A stretch of DNA of 64,000 nucleotides, from positions 87,583,845 through 87,647,844 of the forward strand of contig NC_087062.1 of the NCBI RefSeq assembly GCF_963678635.1, given 5' to 3'. Below are positions 35,155 to 46,229 of this stretch, piece after piece (the stretch's first letter is position 1; every line of letters begins with the position of its first letter). Source of the stretch: Symsagittifera roscoffensis (Eukaryota; Xenacoelomorpha; Acoela; Convolutidae). The notes beneath the pieces are model-generated. The model was not told the origin of the DNA, did not search any database, and saw nothing but the letters and a program-made list of their open reading frames with translations. A program made the translations under genes and the position numbers.

Positions 35155-38100
35155 TATCAAGTCATTCTGGTTTCTTTACTAGGTGTGCGAGAGAAAGCGC
35201 TTAGAATTATCGCGAAAGCCTCCAGCCCTCTCCAAAAAAAAACGAAGAATTAATTTTAAACTATAAAACTGGTACACCTGTGCCAGTTAAGTAGTGCACA
35301 ATTTATTAACCACAAAAATCATTGATTTTTTGAATTCTCCCATTTTCCAGGGTATTACAGCAATCAATTAAAGTTAATCAAAATTCCATTATACACTTAT
35401 AGAAGAATGGCCGGTTACTGTGCAATTAACTCAGAATATTTCGACCACATTCAAGAAAAACTACAAGCAAAAGGCTTTTTCTTTTTTCCAAAAAAAGTTT
35501 CGTAGAAAAATAACACCAAGAAAATTAATGATTTAGACAAACTAGACAACAGTTTTTTCAAAAATTTAATGACGAACAAAAATGAAAAACGTTTCTGATT
35601 TTTTGTAGAATAATTTTTGAGTTTTTCTACTACTTAAATGAAAACTTTTATTCTTAATAAGTCCTACTCGCTCGATTTGTTGGCTCGAAATTAGACTGAT
35701 AGTTAAAAAAACTCAAATCAATTTTTCTCGACAACCTGACATTTTCGAAATTTTCTTAATGTCATTCGAATCACGACTGAAAGGGTTTTATTATGATATC
35801 TCACTCAAAATATTCCGATCTTTATTTGTGGTTCCTGATTTTGTGAGGAAAACAAAAATCTAAAACACAACCGATAACAGTTTCTCTACCTTTTCGGTTA
35901 GTCAAACTAATCTACAATTAGTTTGACCAATAGTAAAATCATGTTACGAGTGACTCGCGCGCGATTGTTTTCGTCTGCCATAAGTTCGTCGCAAAAAAAT
36001 CAGACCAATTTAGGACCACTAACTTTCTTGGATTTTTGTTTTGCCCAAAAAGGCTTTAACATGACACAAAATTATATCCCTGCAAGCTTTTTGACGAGGT
36101 ACACCATAGTTCTTTAACGAACCCTCATCACTCTGTCTCGGAATAACAGAAAAAAAATTTAATTTCAGATACCTTAAATTTTCAACATTGACTGCAGATA
36201 TTACTATTACAGATCAATTTAAATACAGAGACGAAGTTGAGCTTCGCGCCACTTGCGGATCAAAAGTGAATGAGTACGATTGAAATCAAATGAAAAAAGA
36301 TCGACTTTTGTCAAAAACAACTGCAAAAGCCCTAAACATCTGGAAAAAAATAGCTGCACCGTTATTAAATTTACAAAGAGCTTTCCGAGTGCTAGAGTGA
36401 AGTCGAACTTGCAAACTTTAAACTTGAAAAGAAACAGGTCCCAACTGGAATCGAACTCCTGGGCTTTTTCGTCCCAAGCATAGGTGTTATTGCAACTTGA
36501 AAAAAAGCTGAAACTTCAAAAAATTGGGTTACGGCAATCTCGCCGACAAAAATATCAAGTCATTCTGGTTTCTTTAACAGGCGTGCGAGAGAGCGCTTAG
36601 AGTTAGCGCGAAAGCCTCCAGCCTCTCCAAAAAAACGAAGAATCAATTTTAAACTATAAAACTGGTACACCTGTGCCAGTTAAGTAGTGCACAATTTATT
36701 ACCCACAAAATCCATTAATTTTTTTAATTCTCCCATTTTTCAGGGTATCACAGCTATCAATTAAAGTTAATGAAAAATCCATTATACAATAATAGAAAAA
36801 TGGCAGGTTACTGTGCAATTAACGCAGAATATTCCGACCACATTCAAGAAAAACTACAAGCAAAAGGCTTTTTCTTTTTTCCGAATAAGTTTCGTAGAAA
36901 AATAACACAAAGAAAATTAATGATTTAGACAAACTAGACAAAAGTTATTTCAAAATCTGAATGAGGAACAAAAATTAAAAACTTTTCTGATTTTTTGTAG
37001 AATAAATTTTGAGTTTTACTGATATCTAAAAGAAAACATTTATTCTTAATAAGTCCTACTCGCTCGCTTTGTTGGCTCGAAAATAGACTGATAGTTATAA
37101 AAACTCAAACCACATTTTCTCGACAATGTGACATTTTCAAAATTTTTTAAATGTCATTCGAATCACGACTGAAAGTGTTTTATTACGATATCTCACTCAA
37201 ATATTTCCGTCGCAAGCATATCTCACTCAAATCTTTATTTGTGGTTCCTGATTTTGCGAGGAAAACAAAAATCTAATACACAATCGATAACAGTTTCTCT
37301 ACCTTTTCAAAGGTCGGAACATTTAGTTTGACCAATAGTAAAATCATATTACGAGTGACTCGAGCGCGATTGTTTTCGTCTGCCATATATTCGTCGCAAA
37401 AAATCAGACCAATTCAGGACCACAAACTTTCTTGGATTTTTGTTTTGCCCAAAAAGGCTTTAACATGACACAAAATTATATCCCTGCAAGCTTTTTGACG
37501 AGGTACCTTAATTAGTGCTGAAAAGAAACAAGCTACGCCATAGTTCCTTTTACGAACCCTCGTCACTCTGTCTCGGAATAACAGAAAAAAATTCAGATAA
37601 CTTAAATTTTCAACATTGATTGCAGAAGCTACTATAACAAATCAATTTAAACACAGAGACGAAGTTGAGCTTCGCGCCACTTGCGGATCAAAAGTGAATG
37701 AGTACGATTGAAATCAAATGAGAAAAGATCGACTTTTGTCAAAAACAACTGCAAAAGCCCTAAACATCTGGAAAAAAATAGCTGCACCGTTATTAAATTT
37801 ACAAAATGCTTTCCGAATGCTAGAGTGAAGTCGAACTTGCAAACTTTAAACTTGAAAAGAAACAGGTCCCAACTGGAATCGAACTCCTGGGCTTTTTCGT
37901 CGCAAGCATAGGTGTTATTGCAACTTGAAAAAAAGCTGAAACTTCTAAAAATTGGGTTACGGCAATCTCGCCGACAAAAGATAACAAGTCATGCTGGTTT
38001 CTTTAATAGGCGTGCGAGTAAGCACTTAGAGTTAGCGCGAAAGCCTCCAGCCCTCTCCAAAAAAAAACGAAGAATCAATTTTAAACTATAAAACTGGTAC

Positions 38101-40170
38101 ACCTGTGCCAGTAAAGCAGTGCACAATTTATTACCCACGAAATTCATTAAATTTTTTAATTCTCCCATTTTCCAGGGTATTATAGCTATCAATTAAAATT
38201 AATGAAAAATCCATTATACAATAATAGAAGAATGGCCTGTTACTGTGCTTTTAACGCAGAATATTCCGACCACACTCAAGAAAAACTACAAGCAAAAGGC
38301 TTTTCTTTTTTCCGAATAAGTTTCGTAGAAAAATAACACAAAGAAAATTAATGATTTAGACAAACTAGACAAAAGTTTTATTCAAAAATTGAATGACGAA
38401 CAAAAATGAAAAACTTTTCTGATTTTTTGTAGAATAAATTTTGAGTTTTACTACTACATAAAAGAAAACATTTATTCTTAATGAGTCCTACTCGCTCGCT
38501 TTGTTGGCTCGAGAATAGACTGATAGTTATAAAAACTCAAACCACATTTTCTCGACAATGTGACATTTTCAAAATTTTTTAAATGTCATTCGAATCACGA
38601 CTGAAAGTGTTTTATTATGATATCTCACTCAAACATTTCCGATCTTTATTTGTGGTTCCTGATTTTGCGAGGAAAACAAAAATCTAAAACACAATCGATA
38701 ACAGTTTCTCTACATTTTCAGAGGTCGGATCAATTAGTTTGACCAATAGTAAAATCATATTACGAGTGACTCGAGCGCGATTGTTTTCGTCTGCCATAAA
38801 TTCGTCGCAAAAAATCAGACCAACTCAGGACCACAAACTTTCTTGGATTTTTGTTTTGCCCAAAAAGGCTTTAACATGACACAAAATTATATCCCTGCAA
38901 GCTTTCTGCCGAGGTACCTCAATTAGTGCTGCAAAAGAAACATGCTACGCCATAGTTCCTTTAACGAACCCTCGTCACTCTGTCTCGGAATAACAGAAAA
39001 AAAAATAAAGTTTCAGATAACTTCAATTTTCAACATTTACAAGCAAAAGGCTTGTACAAGCAAAAGGCTTTTTCTTTTTTCTGAATAAGTTTCGTAGAAA
39101 AAAAAAAACACAAAGAAAATTAATGATTTAGACAAACTAGACAAAAATTCTTTCAAAAATTGAATGACGAACAAAAATGAAAAACTTTTCTGATTTTTTG
39201 TAGAATAATTTTTGAGTTTTTCTACTAGTTAAAAGAAAAATTTTATTCTTAATAAGTCCTACTCGCTCGCTTTGTTGGCTCGAAATTAGACTGATAGTTA
39301 AAAAAACTTGAACCAATTTTTCTCGACAATAAGAGATTTTCAAAATTTATTAAATGTCATTCGAATCACGACTGAAAAGGTTTTATTATGATATCTCACT
39401 CAAACATTTCCGATCTTTATTTGTGGTTCCTGATTTTGCGAGGAAAACAAAAATCTAAAACACAATCAATAACAGTTTCTCTACCTTTTCAGAGGTCGGA
39501 ACAATTAGTTTGACCAATAGTAAAATCATAATAGGAGTAACTCGAGCGCAATTTTTTTTCGTCTGTCCATAAATTCGTCGCAAAAAATCAGACCAATTTA
39601 GGACCACAAACTTTCTTGGATTTTTGTTTTGCCCAAAAAGGCTTTAACATGACACAAAATTATATCCCTGCAAGCTTTTTGACGAGGTACCTTAATTAGT
39701 GCTGAAAAAGAAACATCCTACGCCATAGTTCCTTTAACGAACCCTCGTCACTCTGTCTCGGAATAACAGATAAAAAATAAAATTTCAGTTAACTTAAATT
39801 TTCAACATTGACTGCAGATGTTACTATAACAAATCAATTTAAACACAGAGACGAAGTTGAGCTTCAAGCCTGTTGCAGATCGAAAGTGAATGAGTACGAT
39901 TGAAACCAAATGAAAAAAGATCGACTTTTGTCAAAAACAACTGCAAAAGCCCTAAAAATCTGGAAAAAATAGCTGCACCGTTATTAAATTTACAAAGACC
40001 TTTCCGAATGCTAGAGTGAAGTCGAACTTGCAAACTTTAAACTTGAAAAGAAACAGGTCCCAACTGGAATCGAACTCCTGGGCTTTTTCGTCTCAAGCAT
40101 CGGTGTTATTGCAACTTGAAAAAAAGCTGAAACTTCAAAAATTGGGTTACGGCAATCTCGCCGACAAAAA
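35155..40170. repeat. Tandem array of ~1.4-kb units, 3 full-length-like plus one 5'-truncated
   Basis: Unit starts (CAAGTCATTCTGGTTTCTTT) lie at about 35155, 36549 and 37979. A fourth unit, lacking roughly its first 300 bases, begins at about 39047, where CAAGCAAAAGGCTT is duplicated. Units are roughly 95 percent alike by eye and share the order GGTACACCTGTGCCAG, CAAGCAAAAGGC, TCCTACTCGCTCG, CGAATCACGACTGAAAG, GTGACTCG, GACGAAGTTGAGCTTC, then a tRNA-like module. Short ORFs in them (for example 36280-36483 and 37708-37911, identical apart from two residues) follow from repeat identity. No transposase or RT is seen. Confidence 0.85.
36430..36520 (-). repeat. tRNA-like module of array unit 1
   Basis: Read on the minus strand, GTTGCAATAACACCTATGCT leads to a B-box GGAGTTCGATTCC (36447-36459). 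The module recurs in the next unit near 37870 and in the truncated unit near 40060. It aligns with the cleaner tRNA-like sequence at 40230-40300, so the array unit has incorporated a tRNA-derived SINE head. Confidence 0.5.
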
Positions 40171-40229
40171 TAGGCAGACGGACGATTGTCCAAAAAAGCA
40201 CAAATAAAGTTTGCAAAAAAAAAACATTT

Positions 40230-40300
40230 CCCAGTCGGATTCGAACCACAAGCCTTTGCCGTCTCAAGTAGATGTGTTACCTCTACGACACATGCGCCAG
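40230..40300 (-). repeat. tRNA-derived SINE head next to the array
   Basis: The minus strand reads GTCGTAGAGGTAACACATCT (A-box area), a CTTGAGA loop and a perfect B-box GGTTCGAATCC, then CGACTGGG. The D and anticodon arms are plausible but the acceptor stem does not close. It matches the module inside the 1.4-kb units. Confidence 0.55.
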
Positions 40301-40576
40301 ATGGTTGACTGAATTTAAAATTATAATCAGAAACCATGCATTCGAAAGAAAACTGAAAATAAATTTTAAAAAGTTCAAAAAACATTAAAGAGTGTTTATA
40401 AAAAAGAGTGTTTAATTCTGCTGGGAATTCTTAAAATTGAAATCCGCGTTTGATAATTTAAATATTTCACTTTTTCGGATGTCCAATCTTTCGTTATTTT
40501 TTGTATTAATCCAATAGATTCTAGCTTCAATTCTAAACAAAGATAAGAATAAAATTTTTAATTAATGAGCAGTATT

Positions 40577-41542
40577 TTAATCTAATAAGTTATCAATCGA
40601 TTTAGACAGTTTTCTTTTAACAACATTAGATAACTTTGATGATGTTCCCTTCGGCTTTGCTGCAGTTTTTGGTGGCCTTTCAAGCCCATTCTTTTTTGTT
40701 AATTTCACCTGATTTTCAGCACTTGTCGAAAAATTCGAGCTTCTCGAACACTCCTGATTTTGATAATTCGATGAGGTAAGTTGAGCGGTTAGATTTGACA
40801 CATTTCCATGGACATACGAGGGTGCTCCTTCGCTCATTCCACTTCTGTCAGCACAGCAGTACGAAACATACGCCGAGTCTCCTCGATTCAAACTTGCCGC
40901 GGATTTTTCCATAACTAAATTTGGTTTGAAATTGGGTTCCGCTTCGGTTGACTTAGAATTACTCTGCTTACCAAGGTAGGATGTACTGCGCGGCGCCGCA
41001 ACTGGCCCTGCTGAAGTTTCAAGCATTCCACGAGTATAATTTAAAGTCGCTGCTTTTTCCCGCGGAGTAGATGTTTTCCGCAACTTTAGTTTCAAAGACT
41101 TCACAAACGTCTGCGAGTTGAGCGTGGGGTACTCAGTAATCTCATCGGACTCTTCACTCTCAAGGTACGAATTATCGGAATCTTCGTTGCATTCGCTGTA
41201 TGATGCACCGCTGCTTTTTCCAGATTCCCTGTCGGAAAAGTGACATTCTTTCTCATCTTTGCCAGAATTTATCGAAATGGCAACATCAGTTGACGTAAGC
41301 AATCGTTCAAAACGAACCCAATCATCGAAAAGACTCCAACACTTTTGGAAATTGAACCAATCGATAGGGCTGAATTTGCTCTTAACATGACCACAGAAGC
41401 TGGAAAATTCATTTTCAGGCGACTCCAAGTTCACGTTGAGATCAGCAATTTTGGAAGCAACTTCCTCTAACTGGTAACTTTCGAGCCTTATTCTGAAAAA
41501 ATGAACAAGAGTTGATTGAATAAAACTATAATTTTGGGACAT
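40577..41542 (-). CDS. Unidentified Ser-rich protein, 321 codons
   Basis: An uninterrupted 321-codon ORF, clearly richer in G+C than its flanks. The N-terminal third is acidic and aromatic (SPIDWFNFQKCWSLFDDWV). The rest is Ser/Asn/Lys-rich and low in complexity (SECNEDSDNSYLESEESDE, SKSIDNLLD at the C terminus). No known domain is recognised. The codons before residue 17 read CATTTTTTCAG|AATAAGG, a good splice acceptor, so the true exon may begin at about 41494 and the ORF start may be intronic. It could be a terminal exon of a host gene or an ORF of an unknown mobile element. It borders a repeat (41590-42000) duplicated at 46.23-46.58 kb. Confidence 0.45.
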   Translation of the reverse strand: MSQNYSFIQSTLVHFFRIRLESYQLEEVASKIADLNVNLESPENEFSSFCGHVKSKFSPIDWFNFQKCWSLFDDWVRFERLLTSTDVAISINSGKDEKECHFSDRESGKSSGASYSECNEDSDNSYLESEESDEITEYPTLNSQTFVKSLKLKLRKTSTPREKAATLNYTRGMLETSAGPVAAPRSTSYLGKQSNSKSTEAEPNFKPNLVMEKSAASLNRGDSAYVSYCCADRSGMSEGAPSYVHGNVSNLTAQLTSSNYQNQECSRSSNFSTSAENQVKLTKKNGLERPPKTAAKPKGTSSKLSNVVKRKLSKSIDNLLD

Positions 41543-41589
41543 TTTCTAAAACTATCAAGCAAAAATGCGCGAACTGGAGCAACTTTTAT

Positions 41590-42000
41590 TAACTAATTTA
41601 TATGCACTGAACATGCAACGAACGAGCGTAGAACTGTGAAAATATAATGAAATCACATTCAACTAATGGCTAGCCTTCGTATTGAAAAAAAGTTGTTGAA
41701 GCAACTTTAGTAAATTCATTCATATGCACTGACCATATAAACGAAGTTGTAGTGTCAAAACTCTGTCGTCACTGATTAAAATATACATTCAAAATACTTT
41801 CACAGAAAAACACCATAGACGAGTTTAACAGCTGGACATCTCAGCAGTTTTTGCAGTTAACAAACTGCATCATTCACGCTTTAGAAAAATGAGACGACTA
41901 CTGGGCTAACGCTTTCAGCAGACCAGCCTTCTAGCATATACAAATGAAAGAACACTTGAGCAAACTGGCGAATTCCCGATGAGCAACCAAAAAATCAGTC
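41590..42000. repeat. Left copy of a direct repeat flanking the RT/nuclease element
   Basis: The segment with CGAGCGTAGAACTG, CAAAATACTTTCACAGAAAA and TTCAGCAGACCAGCSKTCTA reappears in the same order at 46.23-46.58 kb. An internal partial duplication (TATGCACTGAMCATR) occurs at 41600 and 41722. Confidence 0.65.
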
Positions 42001-42238
42001 CCATAAATACTCTACTTGAACTCTGATTGGCAGAAGATTTAGCCAACGAATACGTCAAACTTTCGTTTATAATTAAAACAAAAAACAAAACACACGGGCG
42101 TACAGCAAGCAACTGAAGCTGCTTCTGAACAATGAGTTTGTCTGTTGTTAAAACAGGTGGTTCAGTTTAAAAACACCGAAGTACAAGAGTGCCGAAAAAT
42201 GTTCATGAGCGGTGACAATTAATTTGAAAAAGATATTC

Positions 42239-42425
42239 GGATCTACTTAACAATATCCACCCTTTTCAAGAAGGGGGATAAAGAGGGGATTTTTAAGTAG
42301 AACAATATGGTCGATTTTTCGACCAATCAGAATGCAGCAAAATTAGAATTCTCAATAGAAAGCCCAGTGTTAATTTACAGCATCTATTGATAGGGGGAAA
42401 GATTCTTATCTAGGGGGGAGGAGGA
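42239..42425. mobile_element. G-tract MITE, inverted copy of the 29.57-kb element
   Basis: GGATCTACTTAACAATATCC marks the left end. Inside, TTTTCGACCAATCAGAATGC and AGCAAAATTAGAATTCTCAA match the reverse complement of the MITE at 29566-29765. The right end is a run of G at 42412. Proof that the family is dispersed in this genome. Confidence 0.7.
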
Positions 42426-42899
42426 GATTTTCCAACGACCAAAGCAAAAATGAACAAAAATACTTCTAACGCAAAAAAAAGGTTTGAGAATTTAGACAAG
42501 CAAAATAGACGCCGCCAGTTCAAAGAAAGTTAGACGACCACTATTATGAGAAAATGGTATTTAGTAAATTAGACAACCGAATTAGACAATCAGAAAATAA
42601 CGGAATTTAGACGATTACTTGAGTTCAAATTGAGTAAAATTTGTTTACTGCCTTAAATTAACTGCTGGTCGAGTAACTACTGGTTGTCCAACCACTAATC
42701 ACTGGTTATTAATGTCACAGTTGTGTAATATATGCATTGCAAAAATGTTATTTGTTTTTTCGATTTAATTAAATGACAATGATAGTTTATTTGCTGATTT
42801 GTAAAATTCTTAAAACCTTCAGGACTGATAAATTGGATTAGATGTGATTGTTGTTCTAGTTGATATCATATCAGTTGTGTAAATATTTCTCTTAGCGAC

Positions 42900-43406
42900 T
42901 CTAAGAAAACCCAATGGTTTCAGTGTCCTTTATGCGTTGATGTAAAATCTGTTAATAAAGCAACAATAGGTAATGATTTAGTGCTAGACAATTATGTTAA
43001 TACAGCCATCTCAAATGTCCGAGTACTCAAGAGAGTACCAAAAGACTCGCGTGTTCCCTTGGCGGAAAGTCTGTCGGACAAAATAAATGACATCGTCTAC
43101 AATGTAGAAGATGTTACAAAATGGCTAATTTTTTAAACGTCGTTCTTGTTTTTTTTTTGGAGCAACCGAAAAGAAGTGGACGCAAACAGACCACAAGCAT
43201 GAGTTCTGTGATAAAGAAAAAAAATCGAGCAAATGACGTGTCACTTCTAAAACCCCATCCCCAACTTTCAAGCCCGCCTCTGAGTGACCTCGAGCAGAGA
43301 ATAAATTAATAAGTAGTAAGCTCGATGAAGGAAATGTAAAGGGAGAAAAAGGCTTGCTGCTTCGGCTGACAAAATAGCTCCTTTTTCAACTGATAACTAT
43401 CATAAA
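42900..43406 (+). pseudogene. N-terminal part of the RT/nuclease ORF, broken by frameshifts
   Basis: The frame from about 42900 reads WFQCPLCVDV, then ISNVRVLKRVPKDSRVPLAE and SDKINDIVYNVEDVTKWL, which flows into the style of the main ORF. It ends at a stop near 43135. A second piece (43319-43400, LDEGNVKG, then APFSTDNYHKLLSKHPQ) continues in the main ORF frame after a stop in a neighbouring frame. The Cys pair suggests an N-terminal zinc finger. Confidence 0.55.
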
Positions 43407-44447
43407 TTGTTGTCTAAGCACCCGCAGCGAGCCAAATTTGCAGCTCCAAATCCAGAAAAGTTGGATAGTTTTTTCGTAACCGATTGCGACCTATGCAAAG
43501 CGATAATGTCCTTTCCAAAAGGATCAGCAGCAGGTCCTGATAAAATATTTCCTCAAAATTTTAAAGATCTTGTTAGTAAGTCGAATGGCAGTGCAGGACT
43601 TAATTTTCTGAAATCGCTTACTAAGCTGATAAACCTCATTGGAGATGGCAAAATACCCGAACCACTAAGACCTTTCTTTTTTGGCGCAAAGCTTATCGCC
43701 CTCATAAAGATAGACGGAGGGTTGAGACCGATTGCCATAGGCAACACGCTGAGACGTATCGCGTCTAAATGCGCTGGAAGCAAGGCCCTCTCCGAGCGAC
43801 ATTTTTTCGGAAACGTACAGGTAGGATGCGGTACCAAACGAGGAGCAGAAATAGCTGCGCACTCGTTTCGAAACCTAATTGAACGCAACGACAATCCAAA
43901 ATGCACTGTTCTTTTAAAACTAGATTTTAAGAATGCCTTTAACTCTTTAAACAGAGAAACAATGCTGAATCATGTTTATTCAAATCGCCCCGAATTGTAT
44001 AATTACACCCATTGCGCGTATGGTAAACCTATTTACCTTTTTTACGGAAGCTCTGTCATAATGTCAGAAGACGGAACTCCAACGCAAGGTGATCCTGAAG
44101 CCCCGCCCCTTTTTGCGGAATTAATTCATACACTAGTCAAACAGCTGGAGTCGAAAACTAACATCTTGTATTTAGATGATGGGAATTTAGCCGACGACTA
44201 TAAGGTAGTACTCCGGGACCTTAAAAACATTCTGAAATCGGAACAAATTTACGGCCTGAGCTTAAACACTGAGAAGTGTGAACTTTGTTTTTTGGGACCG
44301 ACTACTAGTACACAGTTTAATTCAATTTTAACACAATTTCGAAAAATATGCCCCGATATAAAAATAAAAACAAAAGAAGAACTCCTCATTTTAGGATCTC
44401 CAATCGGCGAACTTTGCCGAAAAGAATTGCTAGACCAAAAAAATTAA
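43407..44447 (+). CDS. Reverse transcriptase domain of the inverted-repeat element (ORF part 1)
   Basis: The RT core is visible in order: GLRPIAIGNTLRR (motif 2), LLKLDFKNAFNSLNRE (motif A with catalytic Asp), GTPTQGDPEAPPLFA (motif B) and ILYLDDGN (motif C with two catalytic Asp). All catalytic residues are present. The ATG at 43407 lies inside the conserved LLSKHP block, so the real protein starts upstream. The frame stops at 44445-44447 just after an A7 run and continues in the +1 frame as part 2. The YLDDG form and RPIAIGN differ from typical jockey/CR1 RTs and suit the widespread RTs linked to restriction-like nucleases. Confidence 0.8.
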   Translation: MLSKHPQRAKFAAPNPEKLDSFFVTDCDLCKAIMSFPKGSAAGPDKIFPQNFKDLVSKSNGSAGLNFLKSLTKLINLIGDGKIPEPLRPFFFGAKLIALIKIDGGLRPIAIGNTLRRIASKCAGSKALSERHFFGNVQVGCGTKRGAEIAAHSFRNLIERNDNPKCTVLLKLDFKNAFNSLNRETMLNHVYSNRPELYNYTHCAYGKPIYLFYGSSVIMSEDGTPTQGDPEAPPLFAELIHTLVKQLESKTNILYLDDGNLADDYKVVLRDLKNILKSEQIYGLSLNTEKCELCFLGPTTSTQFNSILTQFRKICPDIKIKTKEELLILGSPIGELCRKELLDQKN

Positions 44448-45663
44448 GGAGCTTGAAAAAATCTCGGATGTCATTGACAAACTAGACGCCCATTATGGTT
44501 TTCACCTCCTGAAAAATAGCTTTAGCATGCCAAAACTCCTATATTTTTTGCGTACGAGCCCTTGTTTTTTGCAAAATTATTTTTTGGAACGCTACGATAA
44601 ATTACTAAGAAATTCGTTATGCAAGGTCACTAACGTGAAAATGGATGATAACCAGTTTTTACAAGCAGTTCTCCCGGCAGCCAAAGGTGGCTTGGGCGTT
44701 TCTTCCGCTCGTCTACTCGCTTTACCCGCTTTCTTAGCCTCAGCAGGAGCAAAAGATGCCTTGAGCGAAATCTTTGGTTTGGAGCATGTGGATGGAACCT
44801 ATGATGATGCACTTAAACGGTGGTTTGACCTTGGAAAAATTGAAATGGCTCCGGAAAATGAAATCCAAAAAAATTGGACGGAGCCAATTTTTGACAGCGA
44901 AATTGCAGACTTGATTTTACGACTCGAACCAACGGACGTAAAAAGGTTCAACGCGTTCCAAGATAGATTTGGCTCCCAATGGTTGAACGTCATCCCGTGC
45001 AAAAAATTAAGGTTAAAACTGTCAAACCAACCACTCAGAATTGCGATAGGACTTCGATTAGGATCAAAATTATGCGAACGGCATAAATGCGTGTGTGGAA
45101 AAGACGTCACCGAGGATGGTTGGCATGGTCTTTCTTGCCTCAAAAGTGCAGGGAGATTCTCTAGGCATTCAAACCTGAATGCCCTTATAAAGCAGAGTCT
45201 ATTATCTACTCACATTGCGTCTGTTTTAGAACCACGACACCTCTACAGGACCGATCAGAAGCGACCAGACGGTTTGACGCTCGTTCCATGGGCTGATGGT
45301 AAGCAGCTCTTGTGGGATGTAACGGTAGTAGACTCCTTGGCTCCTTGTAGGATTAATGCCGGGTCTGTTTGTAACCCTGGTACGGCTGCCGCTGAAGAGC
45401 GAAAAATTGACAAGTATAAAGATCTTGTAAATGATGGATATCTTTTTCAACCGCTAGCTTTTGAAATTCAGGGCGCGGCCGGCCCCAGCACAGAAGTTTT
45501 TGTGAGCAAGCTTTGTAAGAACCTAAGCATATGCACTGAGGAACCCAGAGCAGGCATCTTTTTAAAACAGAGAATCTCCCTGGCAATACAGATTGCGAAC
45601 GCCGCTTGCGTATTCGGAACAATAAATGACAAAATATTTTTCGACGAAATTTTTTACTTGTAA
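44448..45663 (+). CDS. Thumb, CCHC finger and PD-(D/E)XK-like nuclease (ORF part 2)
   Basis: The frame is open from about 44440 and the first ATG is at 44527, but homology-like sequence (IKELEKISDVIDKLDAHYG) begins before it, so this is a continuation of the RT protein. A CCHC-type cluster, CVCGKDVTEDGWHGLSC, lies at about 45086-45136, followed by a restriction-like nuclease signature: RPDG near 45262, WDVTVVD near 45313 and an EER...KYKDL block near 45402-45425. The order RT, CCHC, PD-(D/E)XK is that of R2/NeSL/R4-type elements, where the nuclease nicks the target DNA. The stop is TAA at 45661. Confidence 0.75.
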
Positions 45664-46229
45664 CACTTGTATATTATATTATCTCGTGTCGAGTTGCGTG
45701 TTCTTATTGAAGAAACGTAACCCGTATCGATTTTAATTGAAAAGGACTTAAACACTTGTCATCTTCGTTTATCATTATCACTTCCATATCTAAAAAATTC
45801 CAAGGATTTTGACTGGAATACATGATGAAGGGACTCATGACTGTAACCTCGGTTACTATGATACTTTTGACCTTCTGATTACCTTTAAAGAAGAAAATAA
45901 AAAGAAAGAAAGAAAAAAAGTCCTGTGATCATATGCTCTTCTTGTTTTTCTTTAACTTCAATCTCAATAAAAATATTGCTGGCCCAGTTCTTATCGTCTA
46001 AATTCAAATGGTTATCGTAAAAATTCCGTTTTCTTACAGTCGTCTAATTTGCTTGTCGTCCAATTTCTTAGGCCCGAGAAAATAGACAAAACAGGGCGCG
46101 AAAATTGTTTGCAGACTACAATTAACAATCGGTGCGCAGCTGCATCAAAACAATGAAAAACAAATCAACTCTCGTTCGTGATAATAGATTTTTAAAAAAC
46201 AAATCCGATTGTCATTAGTGTTGTGTTAT

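Larger units (their letters stand above)
42491..46100 (+). mobile_element. Retroelement bounded by inverted repeats, encoding RT plus PD-(D/E)XK-like nuclease
   Basis: At the left, 42566-42636 carries repeated TTAGACRA words and CAGAAAATAACGGAATTTAG. At the right, 45989-46070 holds the reverse complement of the same pattern (GACGACTGTAAGAAAACGGA on the minus strand), giving inverted repeats of about 70-80 bp. Between them, 42.9-45.66 kb encodes a multidomain RT protein on the plus strand. Non-LTR elements of the R2 superclade share the RT plus C-terminal restriction-like nuclease layout but are not known for inverted terminal repeats. The ends are set by eye. Confidence 0.6.

Noticed and set aside
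36280-37911. Pair of 67-codon ORFs as a conserved small gene
   Set aside because: Their identity follows from the tandem repeat; a tRNA-like sequence overlaps them on the other strand.
40230-40300. Functional tRNA gene
   Set aside because: The acceptor stem does not close, and the sequence aligns with the module repeated in the neighbouring array.
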